Shown here: piece after piece, positions 49,626 to 61,989 of the stretch | How the letters are laid out: each line of letters begins with the position of its first letter | Position numbering within the stretch: the stretch's first letter is position 1 | Position numbers and translations under genes: made by a program | Notes under the pieces: generated by a model | What the model was told of the DNA's origin: nothing | Databases searched by the model: none | The model's input: only the letters and a program-made list of their open reading frames with translations | Assembly (NCBI RefSeq): GCF_030064165.1 | Contig: NZ_CP125947.1 | Span: 2,418,001 to 2,482,000 of the forward strand | DNA: 64,000 bases | Reading direction: 5' to 3' | Source of the DNA: Comamonas resistens | GTDB taxonomy: Bacteria; Pseudomonadota; Gammaproteobacteria; Burkholderiales; Burkholderiaceae_C

Positions 49626-51665
49626 TCAGGCGGCTTTGGCCATGCCCTGGTGGCGCAGCAGTGCGTCGATCTGCGGCTCGCGGCCGCGGAAGGCCTTGAA
49701 GGACTCCATGGCGGGGCGGCTGCCGCCGGCTTCCAGAATCGACTCGCGGTATTTGCGGCCGGTCTCGGGGTTGGGGGAACCATCGGCCAGCACGGTCTCC
49801 TCAAAGGCCGCATAGGCGTCGGCGCTCAGCACCTCGGCCCATTTGTAGCTGTAGTAACCCGCTGCATAGCCGCCGGCAAAGATATGGCTGAAGGTGTGGG
49901 CCATGCGGTTGTAGGCTGGCGAGGGCAACACGGCCACTTCGCTGCGCACCTTTTTGAGCAAAGGCATGAAGTCGTCGGCAGGGTTGTGTTCGGTATGCAG
50001 CAGCATGTCGAACAGCGCGAACTCGATCTGGCGCAGCGTCTGCATGCCGGACTGGAAGTTCTTGGCGGCGATCATCTTGTCATACAGCGTGCGGGGCAGA
50101 GCTTCGCCGGTATCGACATGGGCGGTCATGTGCTTGAGCACATCCCATTCCCAGCAGAAGTTTTCCATGAACTGGCTGGGTAGCTCCACCGCATCCCACT
50201 CCACACCGGCTATGCCCGAGACATCACGTTCATTGACCTGGGTGAGCATGTGGTGCAGGCCATGACCTGTTTCGTGGAACAGGGTGATCACATCGTCATG
50301 CGTAAGCAGCGCGGGCTTGCCATCCACGCCGGCGGCAAAGTTGCAGACCAGGTGCGCAACCGGGGTTTGCAGCTGATGGGTGTCGGGACGCAACCAGCGT
50401 GTGCGCACATCATCCATCCAGGCACCGCCACGCTTGCCCTTGCGGGCCTGCGGGTCCAGATAGAACTGGCCAACCAATTGGCCGGCACGCTCGATACGGT
50501 AGAACTCCACACAGGCGTTCCACACCGGCGCTTCTTCACGGCGAATCGAGACTTCGAACAGGGTCTCCACAATCTTGAACAGGCCGGCCAGCACCTTGGG
50601 TGCGGGGAAGTATTGTTTAAGCTCCTGCTCGCTGAAGGAGTAGCGGGCCTCCTTGAGCTTTTCACCGATGAAGGCCCAGTCCCAGGGCTGTGGGTCGGCA
50701 ATGCCCAGCTCGGTCTTGGCAAAGGCGCGCAGATCGGCCACGTCTTTTTCGGCATAGGGGCGGGCGCGTTGGCCCAGGTCGCGCAGAAAGTCTATGACCT
50801 GCTTGGGAGAGTCGGCCATCTTGGGCACGACGGAGACTTCGCCAAAGCTCTTGTAGCCCAGCAACTGCGACTCTTCCAGGCGCAGGGCCAGAATTTCCTT
50901 CATCACGGCCGTGTTGTCGAATTTGGCGGCGTCGCCTTCCGCCTGCTCGGAAGCGCGTGTCACATAGGCGTGATAGAGCTTTTCGCGCAGCGCGCTGCTC
51001 TTGGCGAACTGCATCACGGGCAGGTAGCAAGGCATCTTGAGCGTGAGCTTGTAGCCTTCCTTGCCATCGGCTCCGGCAGCTGCCCTGGCTGCAGCAATCA
51101 CATCGGCGGGCACTCCATCGAGTTCTTCGGCGCTGGCGTAATAGGCAAAGGCATCCGTGGCATCCAGCGCGTTCTCGCTGAATTTCTGAGCCAGCTCGGC
51201 AGAGCGGGCTTGAATCTGGGCAAAGCGTTCCTTGGCCGCGCCTTGCAGCTCGGCACCCGAAAGCACAAAGCCACGCATGGCGTGATCCCAGGCAGCGCGT
51301 TGTTCCTTGTTGAGACTGTCAGGGGCGATGGCCTTGTACTTGGCGTACAGGCGTTCGTCGGCGCCGAGGTTGGTCCAGAACTCGGTCACGCGAGGCAGTG
51401 CCTCGTTATAGGCGGCGCGCAGCTCGGGCGTATCGGCCACGCTGTTGAGGTGGTTGACGGCCGACCAGGCGGTGCCAAGTTTCTCGGTTGCCACATCCAG
51501 CACAGCCGAGATGGCTTCCCACTGCGCAGGAAAGTCGGGTGTGACAACGGTCTCCAATGCCTCGCTGGCGCGAGCCAGCAGAACATCAATGGCTGGGCCT
51601 ACATCCGCAGGTTGAATGCGGTCAAACAGGGGCAGGGAGGATGTTTCGAGAAGTGGATTGCTCAT
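49626..51665 (-). CDS. prlC: Oligopeptidase A (M3 metallopeptidase)
   Basis: Cytosolic zinc peptidase of 679 residues that degrades short peptides. The HExxH zinc site is in TLFHETGHGLHHMLTQV and the third ligand in the following FMENFCWEWDVLKHM helix; GGAWMDD, KWAEVLSADAYAAFEE and the N-terminal MSNPLLETSSLPLFDRIQPADV agree with PrlC/OpdA. Full length. Lies downstream of folD on the same strand, about 200 bases away. Confidence 0.96.
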   Translation of the reverse strand: MSNPLLETSSLPLFDRIQPADVGPAIDVLLARASEALETVVTPDFPAQWEAISAVLDVATEKLGTAWSAVNHLNSVADTPELRAAYNEALPRVTEFWTNLGADERLYAKYKAIAPDSLNKEQRAAWDHAMRGFVLSGAELQGAAKERFAQIQARSAELAQKFSENALDATDAFAYYASAEELDGVPADVIAAARAAAGADGKEGYKLTLKMPCYLPVMQFAKSSALREKLYHAYVTRASEQAEGDAAKFDNTAVMKEILALRLEESQLLGYKSFGEVSVVPKMADSPKQVIDFLRDLGQRARPYAEKDVADLRAFAKTELGIADPQPWDWAFIGEKLKEARYSFSEQELKQYFPAPKVLAGLFKIVETLFEVSIRREEAPVWNACVEFYRIERAGQLVGQFYLDPQARKGKRGGAWMDDVRTRWLRPDTHQLQTPVAHLVCNFAAGVDGKPALLTHDDVITLFHETGHGLHHMLTQVNERDVSGIAGVEWDAVELPSQFMENFCWEWDVLKHMTAHVDTGEALPRTLYDKMIAAKNFQSGMQTLRQIEFALFDMLLHTEHNPADDFMPLLKKVRSEVAVLPSPAYNRMAHTFSHIFAGGYAAGYYSYKWAEVLSADAYAAFEETVLADGSPNPETGRKYRESILEAGGSRPAMESFKAFRGREPQIDALLRHQGMAKAA

Positions 51666-51703
51666 GCTGTATTAGGTGCCGGCAAGGTCGGGAAAATCAA
51701 GCG

Positions 51704-51731
51704 CTGCCATGGCAATGTTTTGCTATGGCAG
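51704..51731. other. Strong hairpin between folD and prlC
   Basis: CTGCCATGGCAA and TTGCTATGGCAG pair over 12 positions (one G-T) with a 4-base loop. No clear T-run, so perhaps a processing or leader structure of prlC. Confidence 0.5.
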
Positions 51732-51792
51732 TGATAGCGTCAGCCTGTGGTCAGCAGCGCGCTGAGCTGGTTTTAGGCCAGAGACAGCAAGC

Positions 51793-51868
51793 AAGAGCCG
51801 CCTCGCAGCAAGGCTGTCGTCCCCCTCCGCGAAGCAGAGAGGGGGAAGCCACGCAGCGGCTCAGGGGG
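51793..51868. repeat. Composite repeat with nested inverted arms
   Basis: Outer arms GAGCCGC (51795-51801) and GCGGCTC (51856-51862) enclose inner arms CCCCCTC (51821-51827) and GAGGGGG (51839-51845) separated by CGCGAAGCAGA. I recall similar GAGGGGG-CCCCCTC repeats as common between genes in Comamonadaceae. It directly follows the folD stop. Confidence 0.7.
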
Positions 51869-51870
51869 TG

Positions 51871-52725
51871 TCAGGGCGCTGCGCGCTCTGCAGACTCCAT
51901 GGTGTTGACCAGCAGCATGGTAATCGTCATAGGGCCGACACCACCGGGCACAGGGGTGATGTAGCCGGCAACTTCCTTGACGCCGTCGAAATCCACATCG
52001 CCGCAGAGCTTGCCTTCGGCGTTGCGGTTCATGCCCACGTCGATGACCACGGCGCCGGGCTTGACCATATCGGCGGTCAGCACGTTGACCTTGCCCACGG
52101 CGGCGACAATGACGTCGGCCTGGCGCGTCATGGCGGCCAGATCGGCCGTGCCGCTATGCGTGACGGTGACGGTGGCGTTGGCGGCCAGCAGCATCATGGC
52201 CATGGGCTTGCCCACGATGTTGGAGCGGCCGATGACCACGGCATGCTTGCCGCGCAGATTCTTCATGCCAATCGATTCCAGCATCTTCATGCAGCCGTAG
52301 GGCGTGCAGGCCTTGAAGCCGACTTCCCCCACCATCAGTGCGCCGGCGCTGGCTACGTGGAAGCCGTCCACATCCTTGGCGGGCGAGATGGTTTCAATGA
52401 CCTTGTGATCGTCGATGTGCTTGGGCAGGGGCAGCTGCACCAGAATGCCGTGAATGCTGGGGTCGTTGTTCAGCGCAGCCACGCGGGCCAGCAACTCGGC
52501 TTCGGTCATCGAGGCATCGTACTTTTCCAGCACGGAGTGAAAGCCCACGTCTTCGCAGGCCTTGACCTTGTTGCGTACATAGACCTGGGAAGCCTGGTTG
52601 TCGCCCACCAGAATCACGGCCAGACCGGGCGTCACGCCCTTGGCCTTGAGCGCTGCTGCACGCGTGGCGACTTCCTTGCGCAATTGTTCGGAGAGGGCTT
52701 TGCCGTCGATGATTTGGGCTGTCAT
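51871..52725 (-). CDS. folD: Methylenetetrahydrofolate dehydrogenase/cyclohydrolase
   Basis: Protein of 284 residues in one-carbon metabolism. Motifs: [23 protein letters not shown] (catalytic Lys), [62 protein letters not shown] and [19 protein letters not shown]. Start 52725 ([18 protein letters not shown]); the upstream open frame lies in the dispersed repeat. Confidence 0.97.
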   Translation of the reverse strand: MTAQIIDGKALSEQLRKEVATRAAALKAKGVTPGLAVILVGDNQASQVYVRNKVKACEDVGFHSVLEKYDASMTEAELLARVAALNNDPSIHGILVQLPLPKHIDDHKVIETISPAKDVDGFHVASAGALMVGEVGFKACTPYGCMKMLESIGMKNLRGKHAVVIGRSNIVGKPMAMMLLAANATVTVTHSGTADLAAMTRQADVIVAAVGKVNVLTADMVKPGAVVIDVGMNRNAEGKLCGDVDFDGVKEVAGYITPVPGGVGPMTITMLLVNTMESAERAAP

Positions 52726-52746
52726 TGCTGGATTACCAATAAAAAA

Positions 52747-52780
52747 TGCTGCTAGCCCTTGAAATACAAGCACTAGCAGC
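52747..52780. repeat. Dispersed palindromic element upstream of folD
   Basis: GCTGCTAG (52748-52755) and CTAGCAGC (52773-52780) perfect arms with CCCTTGAAATACAAGCA between, flanked by AAAAAA. Member of the dispersed family with the full two-arm structure. Confidence 0.7.
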
Positions 52781-52881
52781 TATCAGAATAGGAGTTAGCT
52801 AAGGCCTGGGCCCGAGCCGTGCTCCTTCAATTATCTCGCGATTGAAGAGGCCTCCAATCACGCTGGCATCTCTTGGATGGT

Positions 52882-53532
52882 TTAGTTGAGCGCAGCAGCC
52901 TTGGCGGCAGCGGCGGTCTGGCCTTGACCCAGGGCGATCTTGAGCAGATCGGCCACGGTGTTGGCGTTGAGTTTCTCCATGATGTTGGCGCGGTGCGCTT
53001 CCACGGTCTTGATGGAGATGCCCAGATCGTCGGCAATCTGCTTGTTCAGACGGCCGGCGACAATGCGCTCCAGCACCTGGGCTTCACGGCCCGTGAGCTT
53101 GGCCAGCAGCGCATCACGGCTGGCGGCCTGCTGGTGACCAGCGAAGGCTTCGCGAGCGTGATCCAGCATGCGTTCGACCAGGCCCAGCAGCTCTTCTTCG
53201 TTGAAGGGCTTCTGGATGAAGTCCAGTGCACCCTTTTTCATGGTGTTCACGGCCATGGGCACATCGCCATGGCCGGTGATGAAGACGATGGGCAGGGGGG
53301 ATTTGCGCTCGATCAGGCGATCCTGCAGTTCCAGGCCGGTCATGCCGCCCATGCGGATATCCACGATCAGGCAAGCCACTTCGCGAGGGTCGTAACGTGA
53401 CAGAAAGGTCTCGGCGGAATCAAAGCAGCGAACCCGGTAGTCCTTGCCTTCCAGCAGCCACTGCAGGGAATCGCGCACTGCCTCGTCATCATCGACTACG
53501 TAAACCGTGCCTTTTTTGGGTATCAAACTCAT
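52882..53532 (-). CDS. FixJ/NarL-type response regulator
   Basis: Protein of 216 residues. Receiver domain: VYVVDDDEAVRDSLQWLL (acidic pair), LIVDIRMGGMTGLELQ (phospho-Asp near residue 59), FITGHGDVPMAVNTMKKGALDFIQKPF (conserved T and K). Then the LuxR-type helix-turn-helix LTGREAQVLERIVAGRLNKQIADDLGISIKTVEAHRANIMEKL. It overlaps the sensor kinase gene by 4 bases. The pair stands divergent to the pyruvate dehydrogenase operon. Confidence 0.95.
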   Translation of the reverse strand: MSLIPKKGTVYVVDDDEAVRDSLQWLLEGKDYRVRCFDSAETFLSRYDPREVACLIVDIRMGGMTGLELQDRLIERKSPLPIVFITGHGDVPMAVNTMKKGALDFIQKPFNEEELLGLVERMLDHAREAFAGHQQAASRDALLAKLTGREAQVLERIVAGRLNKQIADDLGISIKTVEAHRANIMEKLNANTVADLLKIALGQGQTAAAAKAAALN

Positions 53533-56096
53533 GCAATCGTCCTCTTTATGGGTTCGCTTGTCGTGTTGAGTGTTGTCGTCTCCACACCCGTTGCCAGTGG
53601 TAGCCAGAATGAAAAGCGGCAACCAGTGACCTCGGAACCATTGTAGAGGTTCTCGGCATGCATTCGGCCGTGATGGGACTCGACAATGGAGCGGCACAGG
53701 TTCAGGCCTATGCCCATGCCTTCGCTTTTGGTCGAGAAAAAAGCCTCGAACAAATGCTCCAGCACCTCGGGAGGAAGGCCTCTGCCGGTATCTTCCACTG
53801 TAAATTCAACACCTTGCTGGTCGTCATGCTGCTGCGGACGTACGCGCAACTCCACGCTGCGCTGACCCGTGGGGCGCTCGGACATGTCGATGGACTCAGC
53901 ACTGTTTTTCATCAGATTGATGAGAACCTGCTCAATCAGAATGGTGTCTGCCATCACGGGCGGCATGCGCTCGGCCACATGCAGGGATAGCTGCACATTG
54001 CGGCGGCGCAGCTCTATGCCGGCCAGCTCCACGGCTTCGTTGACCATTTCCGAGACCTGGGCCAATGTGCGGTTGGGCTCGCTCTTTTTGACGAAAGAGC
54101 GGATGCGCTGAATGATCTGCCCCGCGCGCAGAGCCTGATGCGCGGTCTTCTCCAGCGCAAACTTCATCTGCTCGGGGGTGAGCGTGCCGTTTTCCAGGCG
54201 CGTGAGCATGCCGGAGCTGTAGTTGTTGATGGCCGTCAGCGGCTGATTGAGTTCGTGGGCCACGCTGGATGCCATTTCGCCCATGGTGATGAGGCGGCTG
54301 GCGGTCTGGGCCTTTTCGGCCTGGGCGGCGGCTTGCTCTTCGGCCTGGCGGCGCTGGGTGATGTCGGTGGCAATCACCATCTGGGCCAGGCGTCCGTCCA
54401 CCCAGCTCAGGTAACGCGAGCGCACTTCCAGCCATTTGCCCAGGCTGGGCACAAAGATTTCGGCGTTGCCGCTGCGCGCAGTTGTCAGGGAGTCCGTGGG
54501 CAGGCCCATGAGCCCATCTTCATCTTCCGGCTCGGGTTGGCGACGCACAGGTAGTTTGCCGGCCTGGGCCACCAGTTGCAGATGGCCTTCGGTATGCGAG
54601 CCGAACCACTGACGGTAGAGCTTGTTGGCAAACAGCAGCTCGGCGCTGCCCAGAGGTGCTACGGAAACAGAAGCGTCCAGCGCTTCCAGCACAATGGTGA
54701 AGCGCTCATACGATGCAGAAAGCTGCTCGCGAATGCGATTGGGCTCGGTAATGTCCGTCATCGACGACATCCAGCCCGTGTGCTGGCCGTGGGCGTCGAT
54801 CAGCGGAGACACATAGAGGCGCGCATCGAAGAGCGTGCCGTTCTTGCGCTTCACGCGCACCTGAAAGCCTCCCACGATGGTCTTGCCAGACAGCTCCTCG
54901 CGCAGTTGCGAGTGCAGATTGTCGTAATCGTTGTCGGGCCAGTAGGAATAGGGCGGCACCTGGCCGACCAGCTCTTTCTCGCTCCAGCCCGTCATCTGGC
55001 AGAACGCTGCATTCACATAGGTGATGCGGCCATGCAGGTCCAGGGCGCGCATGCCCGTGAGCACGGAGTTTTCCATGGCACGGCGGAAGTTGGTTTCGGC
55101 AACCAGGGCTTCCTGCGCGCGCTGGCGGCGGCGTGTGTGGCGCCAGGTGGCCAGCAGCAGCCAGGCTGTCATGGCAGACAGTGTGCCCACCAGCCAGAAC
55201 AGGCCGCTGCCCACCACGCCCAGAGAGGTTCGGTAGGCCTGGGCGCGCAAGATCAGGGAAATGCCCACGGGTGAAACCGGAACTTCATATTCATTGGCAA
55301 TGGCGCGCCAATGCAGCAGCTCGCTGGGGGTCTTGCGCGGTGCCAGCGGCGTGCCGGCTAGCACCAGCCCCTGGCTGTCCAGCATGGTGATGGCATAGCG
55401 CGCCATGACTTCGGTCGGCGTGCCGTAGCGCAGCAGGCTATCTACCGAGAACTCGGCCAGCAGCTCGCCCGCATAGCGGCTGTTGCTGCTGATGGGAACA
55501 TGCAACTGCAACAGTGGTGGCGGGTCGTCAGGGGTGGCTTTTTCCTGCACATAGATAGGCTGCAGCATTTCCTTGGCCTGCTGGTAGGCATGCAGGGTCT
55601 CGCCTCTATGCAGCACTTCACCCACCACACGCAGCTGTTCGGTACTGACGGTGGGGGCCGCCTGGCTTTGCAGGATATGGAGCTTGTCGTCGACCCAGGT
55701 GATGGATTGCAGCTCGGGGTACTGGCTGATCAGCGCTTCGGCGCGGATGTCGAAGTCGGACTTGCGCATATCGCGGGTACCCACGTCACGGGCCATGCGC
55801 ATCAGCTGTTCCTGGCGCTCCAGCAGGCGCAGGCGTACGCGCTGCTGTGCATATTCCACGTCACGGCGCAGTGCTTCCTGCTCGCGGTCCACTTCTTCCG
55901 TGCGCAAGTACCAGAAAGACGCAATGATTGCAGCCATGAACATCAGCACGGACGCCAGGGGGGCCAGCGCGGCATAGCGATCCTGGCGGGTCGGCGAGAG
56001 GCTGCGCCACCAACTGCGCCACCAGCGCACAGGCGAGGCAACGGATTGCACGCTATCGACGGGCTTTTTTTCTGGTTCGGAAGAGCTTGTTTGCAT
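53529..56096 (-). CDS. Membrane-bound PAS sensor histidine kinase
   Basis: Protein of 855 residues. Membrane segment 1 at about 44-63, periplasmic sensor of some 235 residues, segment 2 at about 296-317, then two PAS-like domains (about 335-455 and 465-580; the first with NSVLTGMRALDLHGRITYVNAAFCQMTGWSEKEL), the phosphoacceptor box SSVAHELNQPLTAINNYSSGML (His near 615) and a HATPase with LINLMKNSAESI, DTGRGLPPEVLEHLFEAFFSTK and GMGIGLNLCRSIVESHHG. The FixL/DctB-type dimerization box is clear. It signals to the overlapping response regulator. Confidence 0.94.
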   Translation of the reverse strand: MQTSSSEPEKKPVDSVQSVASPVRWWRSWWRSLSPTRQDRYAALAPLASVLMFMAAIIASFWYLRTEEVDREQEALRRDVEYAQQRVRLRLLERQEQLMRMARDVGTRDMRKSDFDIRAEALISQYPELQSITWVDDKLHILQSQAAPTVSTEQLRVVGEVLHRGETLHAYQQAKEMLQPIYVQEKATPDDPPPLLQLHVPISSNSRYAGELLAEFSVDSLLRYGTPTEVMARYAITMLDSQGLVLAGTPLAPRKTPSELLHWRAIANEYEVPVSPVGISLILRAQAYRTSLGVVGSGLFWLVGTLSAMTAWLLLATWRHTRRRQRAQEALVAETNFRRAMENSVLTGMRALDLHGRITYVNAAFCQMTGWSEKELVGQVPPYSYWPDNDYDNLHSQLREELSGKTIVGGFQVRVKRKNGTLFDARLYVSPLIDAHGQHTGWMSSMTDITEPNRIREQLSASYERFTIVLEALDASVSVAPLGSAELLFANKLYRQWFGSHTEGHLQLVAQAGKLPVRRQPEPEDEDGLMGLPTDSLTTARSGNAEIFVPSLGKWLEVRSRYLSWVDGRLAQMVIATDITQRRQAEEQAAAQAEKAQTASRLITMGEMASSVAHELNQPLTAINNYSSGMLTRLENGTLTPEQMKFALEKTAHQALRAGQIIQRIRSFVKKSEPNRTLAQVSEMVNEAVELAGIELRRRNVQLSLHVAERMPPVMADTILIEQVLINLMKNSAESIDMSERPTGQRSVELRVRPQQHDDQQGVEFTVEDTGRGLPPEVLEHLFEAFFSTKSEGMGIGLNLCRSIVESHHGRMHAENLYNGSEVTGCRFSFWLPLATGVETTTLNTTSEPIKRTIA

Positions 56097-56473
56097 ACCG
56101 TCAGTGTAGGGGAGAGACCAACTGCTTTATCCGAGTATTTCTGTCGTGTGGGCGACTGTTTTTGCAGTCTTCACTGTATGTGCATTTGCAGCATTTTTTT
56201 AAATAGTGAAATCACGAAGCACCATTTGAAATTCAAAAAAAATGTGCGAAACTCCCCCGGCATCGAGACAGTGAATCGGTTTAATCCGGGGAGCGCCTGA
56301 ACGGGGCTGTGCCGCGCGTTGCGCGGTTGGCACTTGCCACATCGCGTGATGGCCGCACTCACTGATTCGGTTTTGAGAGCGTGCTTACTTTTTTTGCCTC
56401 TGTGTACAAGACGGGATGCAGAAAATGTTCGCAATACTCTGATAGCGACCCCCTCTCTCGAAGGAGACACACA
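56097..56473. promoter_or_regulatory. Divergent control region between the sensor kinase and aceE
   Basis: No gene. It holds a palindrome TTTGAA-A-TTCAAA (56225-56237), a GC-rich hairpin CCGCGC/GCGCGG near 56313-56327, and AT-rich stretches (TTTTTTTAAATAGTG) that suit a kinase promoter. AAGGAG lies 8 bases before aceE. The palindrome is a candidate site for a pyruvate-sensing regulator or the neighbouring response regulator; inference only. Confidence 0.4.
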
Positions 56474-59188
<2,715 letters not shown>

Positions 59189-59206
59189 AAAGGGGAGACA
59201 GACAAC

Positions 59207-60895
59207 ATGGCATTGACAGAAATCAAAGTCCCCGATATCGGCGACTTCTCCGAAGTCGGCGTGATCGAAGTGCTGGTCAAGGTGGGTGACACCATCAAGG
59301 TCGAGCAGTCCCTGATCACCGTGGAGTCCGACAAGGCCTCCATGGAAATCCCCTCCAGCCAGGCTGGCGTGGTCAAGGAAATCAAGGTTGCCCTGGGTGA
59401 CAAGGTCAAGGAAGGCTCCGTGGTCGTGATGCTGGAAACCGCCGATGCGGCTCCCGCACCTGCCGCCGCAGCGCCTGCCCCTGTTGCTGCACCCGTGGCC
59501 GCAGCTCCTGCACCCGTGGTTGCAGCCCCTGTGGCCGCCGCTCCTGCAGCATCCTCCACCGTGGACCTGAAGATCCCCGATATCGGCGACTTCAAGGACG
59601 TGGCCGTGATCGAGATGCTCGTCAAGGTGGGTGATACCGTGACCGCCGAGCAATCGCTGTTCACCGTGGAGTCCGACAAGGCCTCGATGGAAATCCCTTC
59701 GCCTTCGGCCGGCACCATCACGGCGCTGACCATCAAGCTGGGTGACACCGTCAACGTGGGCGACGTCGTCGGCCAGATGACAGTGCAGGGCGCAGCCTCT
59801 GCTCCCGTGCAGGCCGCCGCTCCTGTGGCGGCACCGGTTGCCGCTGCTGTGGCTGCAGCACCTGCACCTGTGGTTGCAGCCCCTGTGGCCGCCGCACCTG
59901 TGGCAGCGCCTGCAGCCCACAACCCCACCGTGGCGCCTTCGGGTCAGCTGCCCCATGCCTCGCCTTCGGTGCGCAAGTTCGCTCGCGAACTGGGCGTGCC
60001 TCTGGCAGAAGTCAAGGGCTCGGGCAACAAGGGCCGCATCACGGCGGAAGACATCCAGTCCTTCACCAAGTCGGTGATGGCCGGCGCCGTGCAGACCCTG
60101 GCTCAGCAGGCCGTGGCTCCCAAGTCTTCCGGCGCATCCGGTGGAAATGTCGGCGGCCTGGAAGTGCTGGCCTGGCCCAAGGTCGACTTCGCCAAGTTCG
60201 GCGCCGTCGAGCGCAAGGAACTGTCGCGCATCAAGAAGATCTCGGGTGCCAATCTGCACCGCAACTGGGTGGTCATCCCCCACGTCACCAACAATGACGA
60301 GGCCGACATCACCGAGCTGGAAGCCTTCCGCGTGCAGACCAATGCTGAAAGCGCCAAGGCCAAGAGCGACGTCAAGGTGACGATGCTGGCTTTCGTGATC
60401 AAGGCCGTGGTCGCTGCGCTCAAGAAGTTCCCCGAGTTCAATGCCTCTCTGGACGGCGACACCCTGGTCTACAAGCAGTACTTCAACATCGGTTTTGCCG
60501 CCGACACGCCGAACGGTCTGGTCGTTCCCGTGCTCAAGGACGCCGACAAGAAGGGCATTCTGCAGATCAGCCAGGAAATGGGCGAGCTGGCCAAGAAGGC
60601 CCGCGACGGCAAGTTGGGTGCTGCGGACATGCAAGGCGGCTGCTTCTCGATCTCGTCTCTGGGCGGCATCGGTGGCACCAACTTCACGCCAATCATCAAT
60701 GCGCCTGAAGTCGCCATTCTGGGTCTGTCCAAGGGCGCCATGAAGCCCGTGTGGGACGGCAAGCAGTTCGTGCCGCGTTTGATGCTGCCTCTGTCGCTGT
60801 CGTACGACCACCGCGTCATCGACGGTGCAGCCGCTGCACGCTTCAACGCCTACCTGGGCGCTGTGCTGGCTGACTACCGCCGCATCCTGCTCTAA
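59207..60895 (+). CDS. aceF: Pyruvate dehydrogenase E2 (dihydrolipoamide acetyltransferase)
   Basis: Protein of 562 residues with two lipoyl domains (each with [12 protein letters not shown], Lys lipoylated, at about 40-48 and 155-165), Ala/Pro linkers ([15 protein letters not shown]), an E3/E1-binding domain (ASPSVRKFARELGVPLAEVKGSGNKGRITAEDIQSF) and the acetyltransferase core ending SLSYDHRVIDGAAAARFNAYLGAVLADYRRILL (His in DHRVIDG). It follows aceE by 18 bases behind GGGGAG. Confidence 0.98.
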   Translation: MALTEIKVPDIGDFSEVGVIEVLVKVGDTIKVEQSLITVESDKASMEIPSSQAGVVKEIKVALGDKVKEGSVVVMLETADAAPAPAAAAPAPVAAPVAAAPAPVVAAPVAAAPAASSTVDLKIPDIGDFKDVAVIEMLVKVGDTVTAEQSLFTVESDKASMEIPSPSAGTITALTIKLGDTVNVGDVVGQMTVQGAASAPVQAAAPVAAPVAAAVAAAPAPVVAAPVAAAPVAAPAAHNPTVAPSGQLPHASPSVRKFARELGVPLAEVKGSGNKGRITAEDIQSFTKSVMAGAVQTLAQQAVAPKSSGASGGNVGGLEVLAWPKVDFAKFGAVERKELSRIKKISGANLHRNWVVIPHVTNNDEADITELEAFRVQTNAESAKAKSDVKVTMLAFVIKAVVAALKKFPEFNASLDGDTLVYKQYFNIGFAADTPNGLVVPVLKDADKKGILQISQEMGELAKKARDGKLGAADMQGGCFSISSLGGIGGTNFTPIINAPEVAILGLSKGAMKPVWDGKQFVPRLMLPLSLSYDHRVIDGAAAARFNAYLGAVLADYRRILL

Positions 60896-60909
60896 GCAGC
60901 TGACGGGCA

Positions 60910-60968
60910 GGCCGATTTTTAGTGAAATCGGCCTGTAGCGCTTATCTGAACTGCGCAAGCAGCTATCT
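60910..60968. repeat. Hairpin plus dispersed palindromic element inside the pdh cluster
   Basis: GGCCGATTT (60910-60918) and AAATCGGCC (60925-60933) form a 9-bp hairpin right after aceF, followed by GTAGCGCTTATCTG ... CGCAAGCAGCTATCTTTTTAG of the dispersed family. The T-run after the second half could terminate or attenuate transcription leaving aceF. Confidence 0.6.
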
Positions 60969-61010
60969 TTTTAGATGCATTGCGCTTCACCTTGCCAGCC
61001 CCTTAGCGAC

Positions 61011-61895
61011 ATGAGTGAGATGAAGAACCTGAGACAGCATCCCATCGAGCATCTGCGTGGCGTCATTCCCGGTATCCGGCCTTTTCCGGATGCGGCTGAC
61101 GTCTTCGCCGAGCCGGTCGAGAAGTACGCGCGGCATTTTCTGCCGCTCGTCACCATCGACCTGGCGCTGCTCGACGATGCCTGGAGCGGGCCGGTTCATC
61201 TCGTCGCCCCTTGCGAGCCCTACGAAGGGCAAGTCGGGGAGTGGGGAGGCGAGGAGTTTGGCAACGCGCTGCTCAAGCCTGACTGGCTGGCTTTCAAGCT
61301 CAACGAACAAGGCAGGTACGAGCTGCTGGGCGACTGGCGCTACTTCATGCTGGAGCAGGATAGGGCCGACTGGGCGGAAAAATCGCTGGACTGGCGCGAG
61401 GTGCGCACCCAGCATCGTGAACTGGTCAAACTGGGCGTGGCGCCACCGTTCGAACTGCACCACGAGGCCAAGTACTCCTGGCGCGATGTGATGGAGCTGC
61501 ATTACGCAACCCAGCATGCGGCCTATGAGCAGGCCAGGCGGGACTTTCTGGCCCATGGCTGGAATGCTGCGAACGAGTGGGATGACCCCGCTGAAGTTGC
61601 CAAGCTGCCGCTGTATGAGCCAGGTACCGATTGCTACGAAACCAGCTCCGGGCGCTATCTGCTCGGCGTGCTGGGCGGCCCTTCCTGGGGCGGCAACTGG
61701 AGCAATCTGACGAATGAGCTGCTGAGCGACATTGGCACGGACGATGGCATTCACCCCATCCACCCAGAAACCGGCGCGCACTTCGAGTTCATCTGCAGTG
61801 CCAATGCCGATGCTTTTGCCGCAAGCGGCACCGAAACCCTGCTGTTCTACGAGCCTGAAAGCCGTACCGTATTGCTGACTTTTGACTGGAGCTAA
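61011..61895 (+). CDS. Unknown soluble protein inserted between aceF and lpdA
   Basis: Protein of 294 residues without signal peptide or membrane segment, beginning [58 protein letters not shown]. It is acidic and Trp/Glu-rich ([68 protein letters not shown]) and ends in beta strands ([20 protein letters not shown]). The pattern is reminiscent of DUF1963/SUKH-like immunity or phage-derived proteins, but I do not recognise a family. Its position inside the pdh cluster is unusual. The start could be 61020. Confidence 0.75.
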   Translation: MSEMKNLRQHPIEHLRGVIPGIRPFPDAADVFAEPVEKYARHFLPLVTIDLALLDDAWSGPVHLVAPCEPYEGQVGEWGGEEFGNALLKPDWLAFKLNEQGRYELLGDWRYFMLEQDRADWAEKSLDWREVRTQHRELVKLGVAPPFELHHEAKYSWRDVMELHYATQHAAYEQARRDFLAHGWNAANEWDDPAEVAKLPLYEPGTDCYETSSGRYLLGVLGGPSWGGNWSNLTNELLSDIGTDDGIHPIHPETGAHFEFICSANADAFAASGTETLLFYEPESRTVLLTFDWS

Positions 61896-61989
61896 GGCGT
61901 TAGCCGCCAGGCTTCAACCCGGAAATACCGTTTTCAGCTGCCTGAGCGAATCGGGCGGCGCAGAGACAAAAACCAAGATAGGAGCGCAT

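Noticed and set aside
52882..56096. Idea that the two-component pair is TtrS/TtrR for the ttr operon
   Set aside because: TtrS has a periplasmic phosphonate-binding-type domain and lies next to ttrBCA; this kinase has two PAS-like domains, lies 9 kb away and is divergent from pdh.
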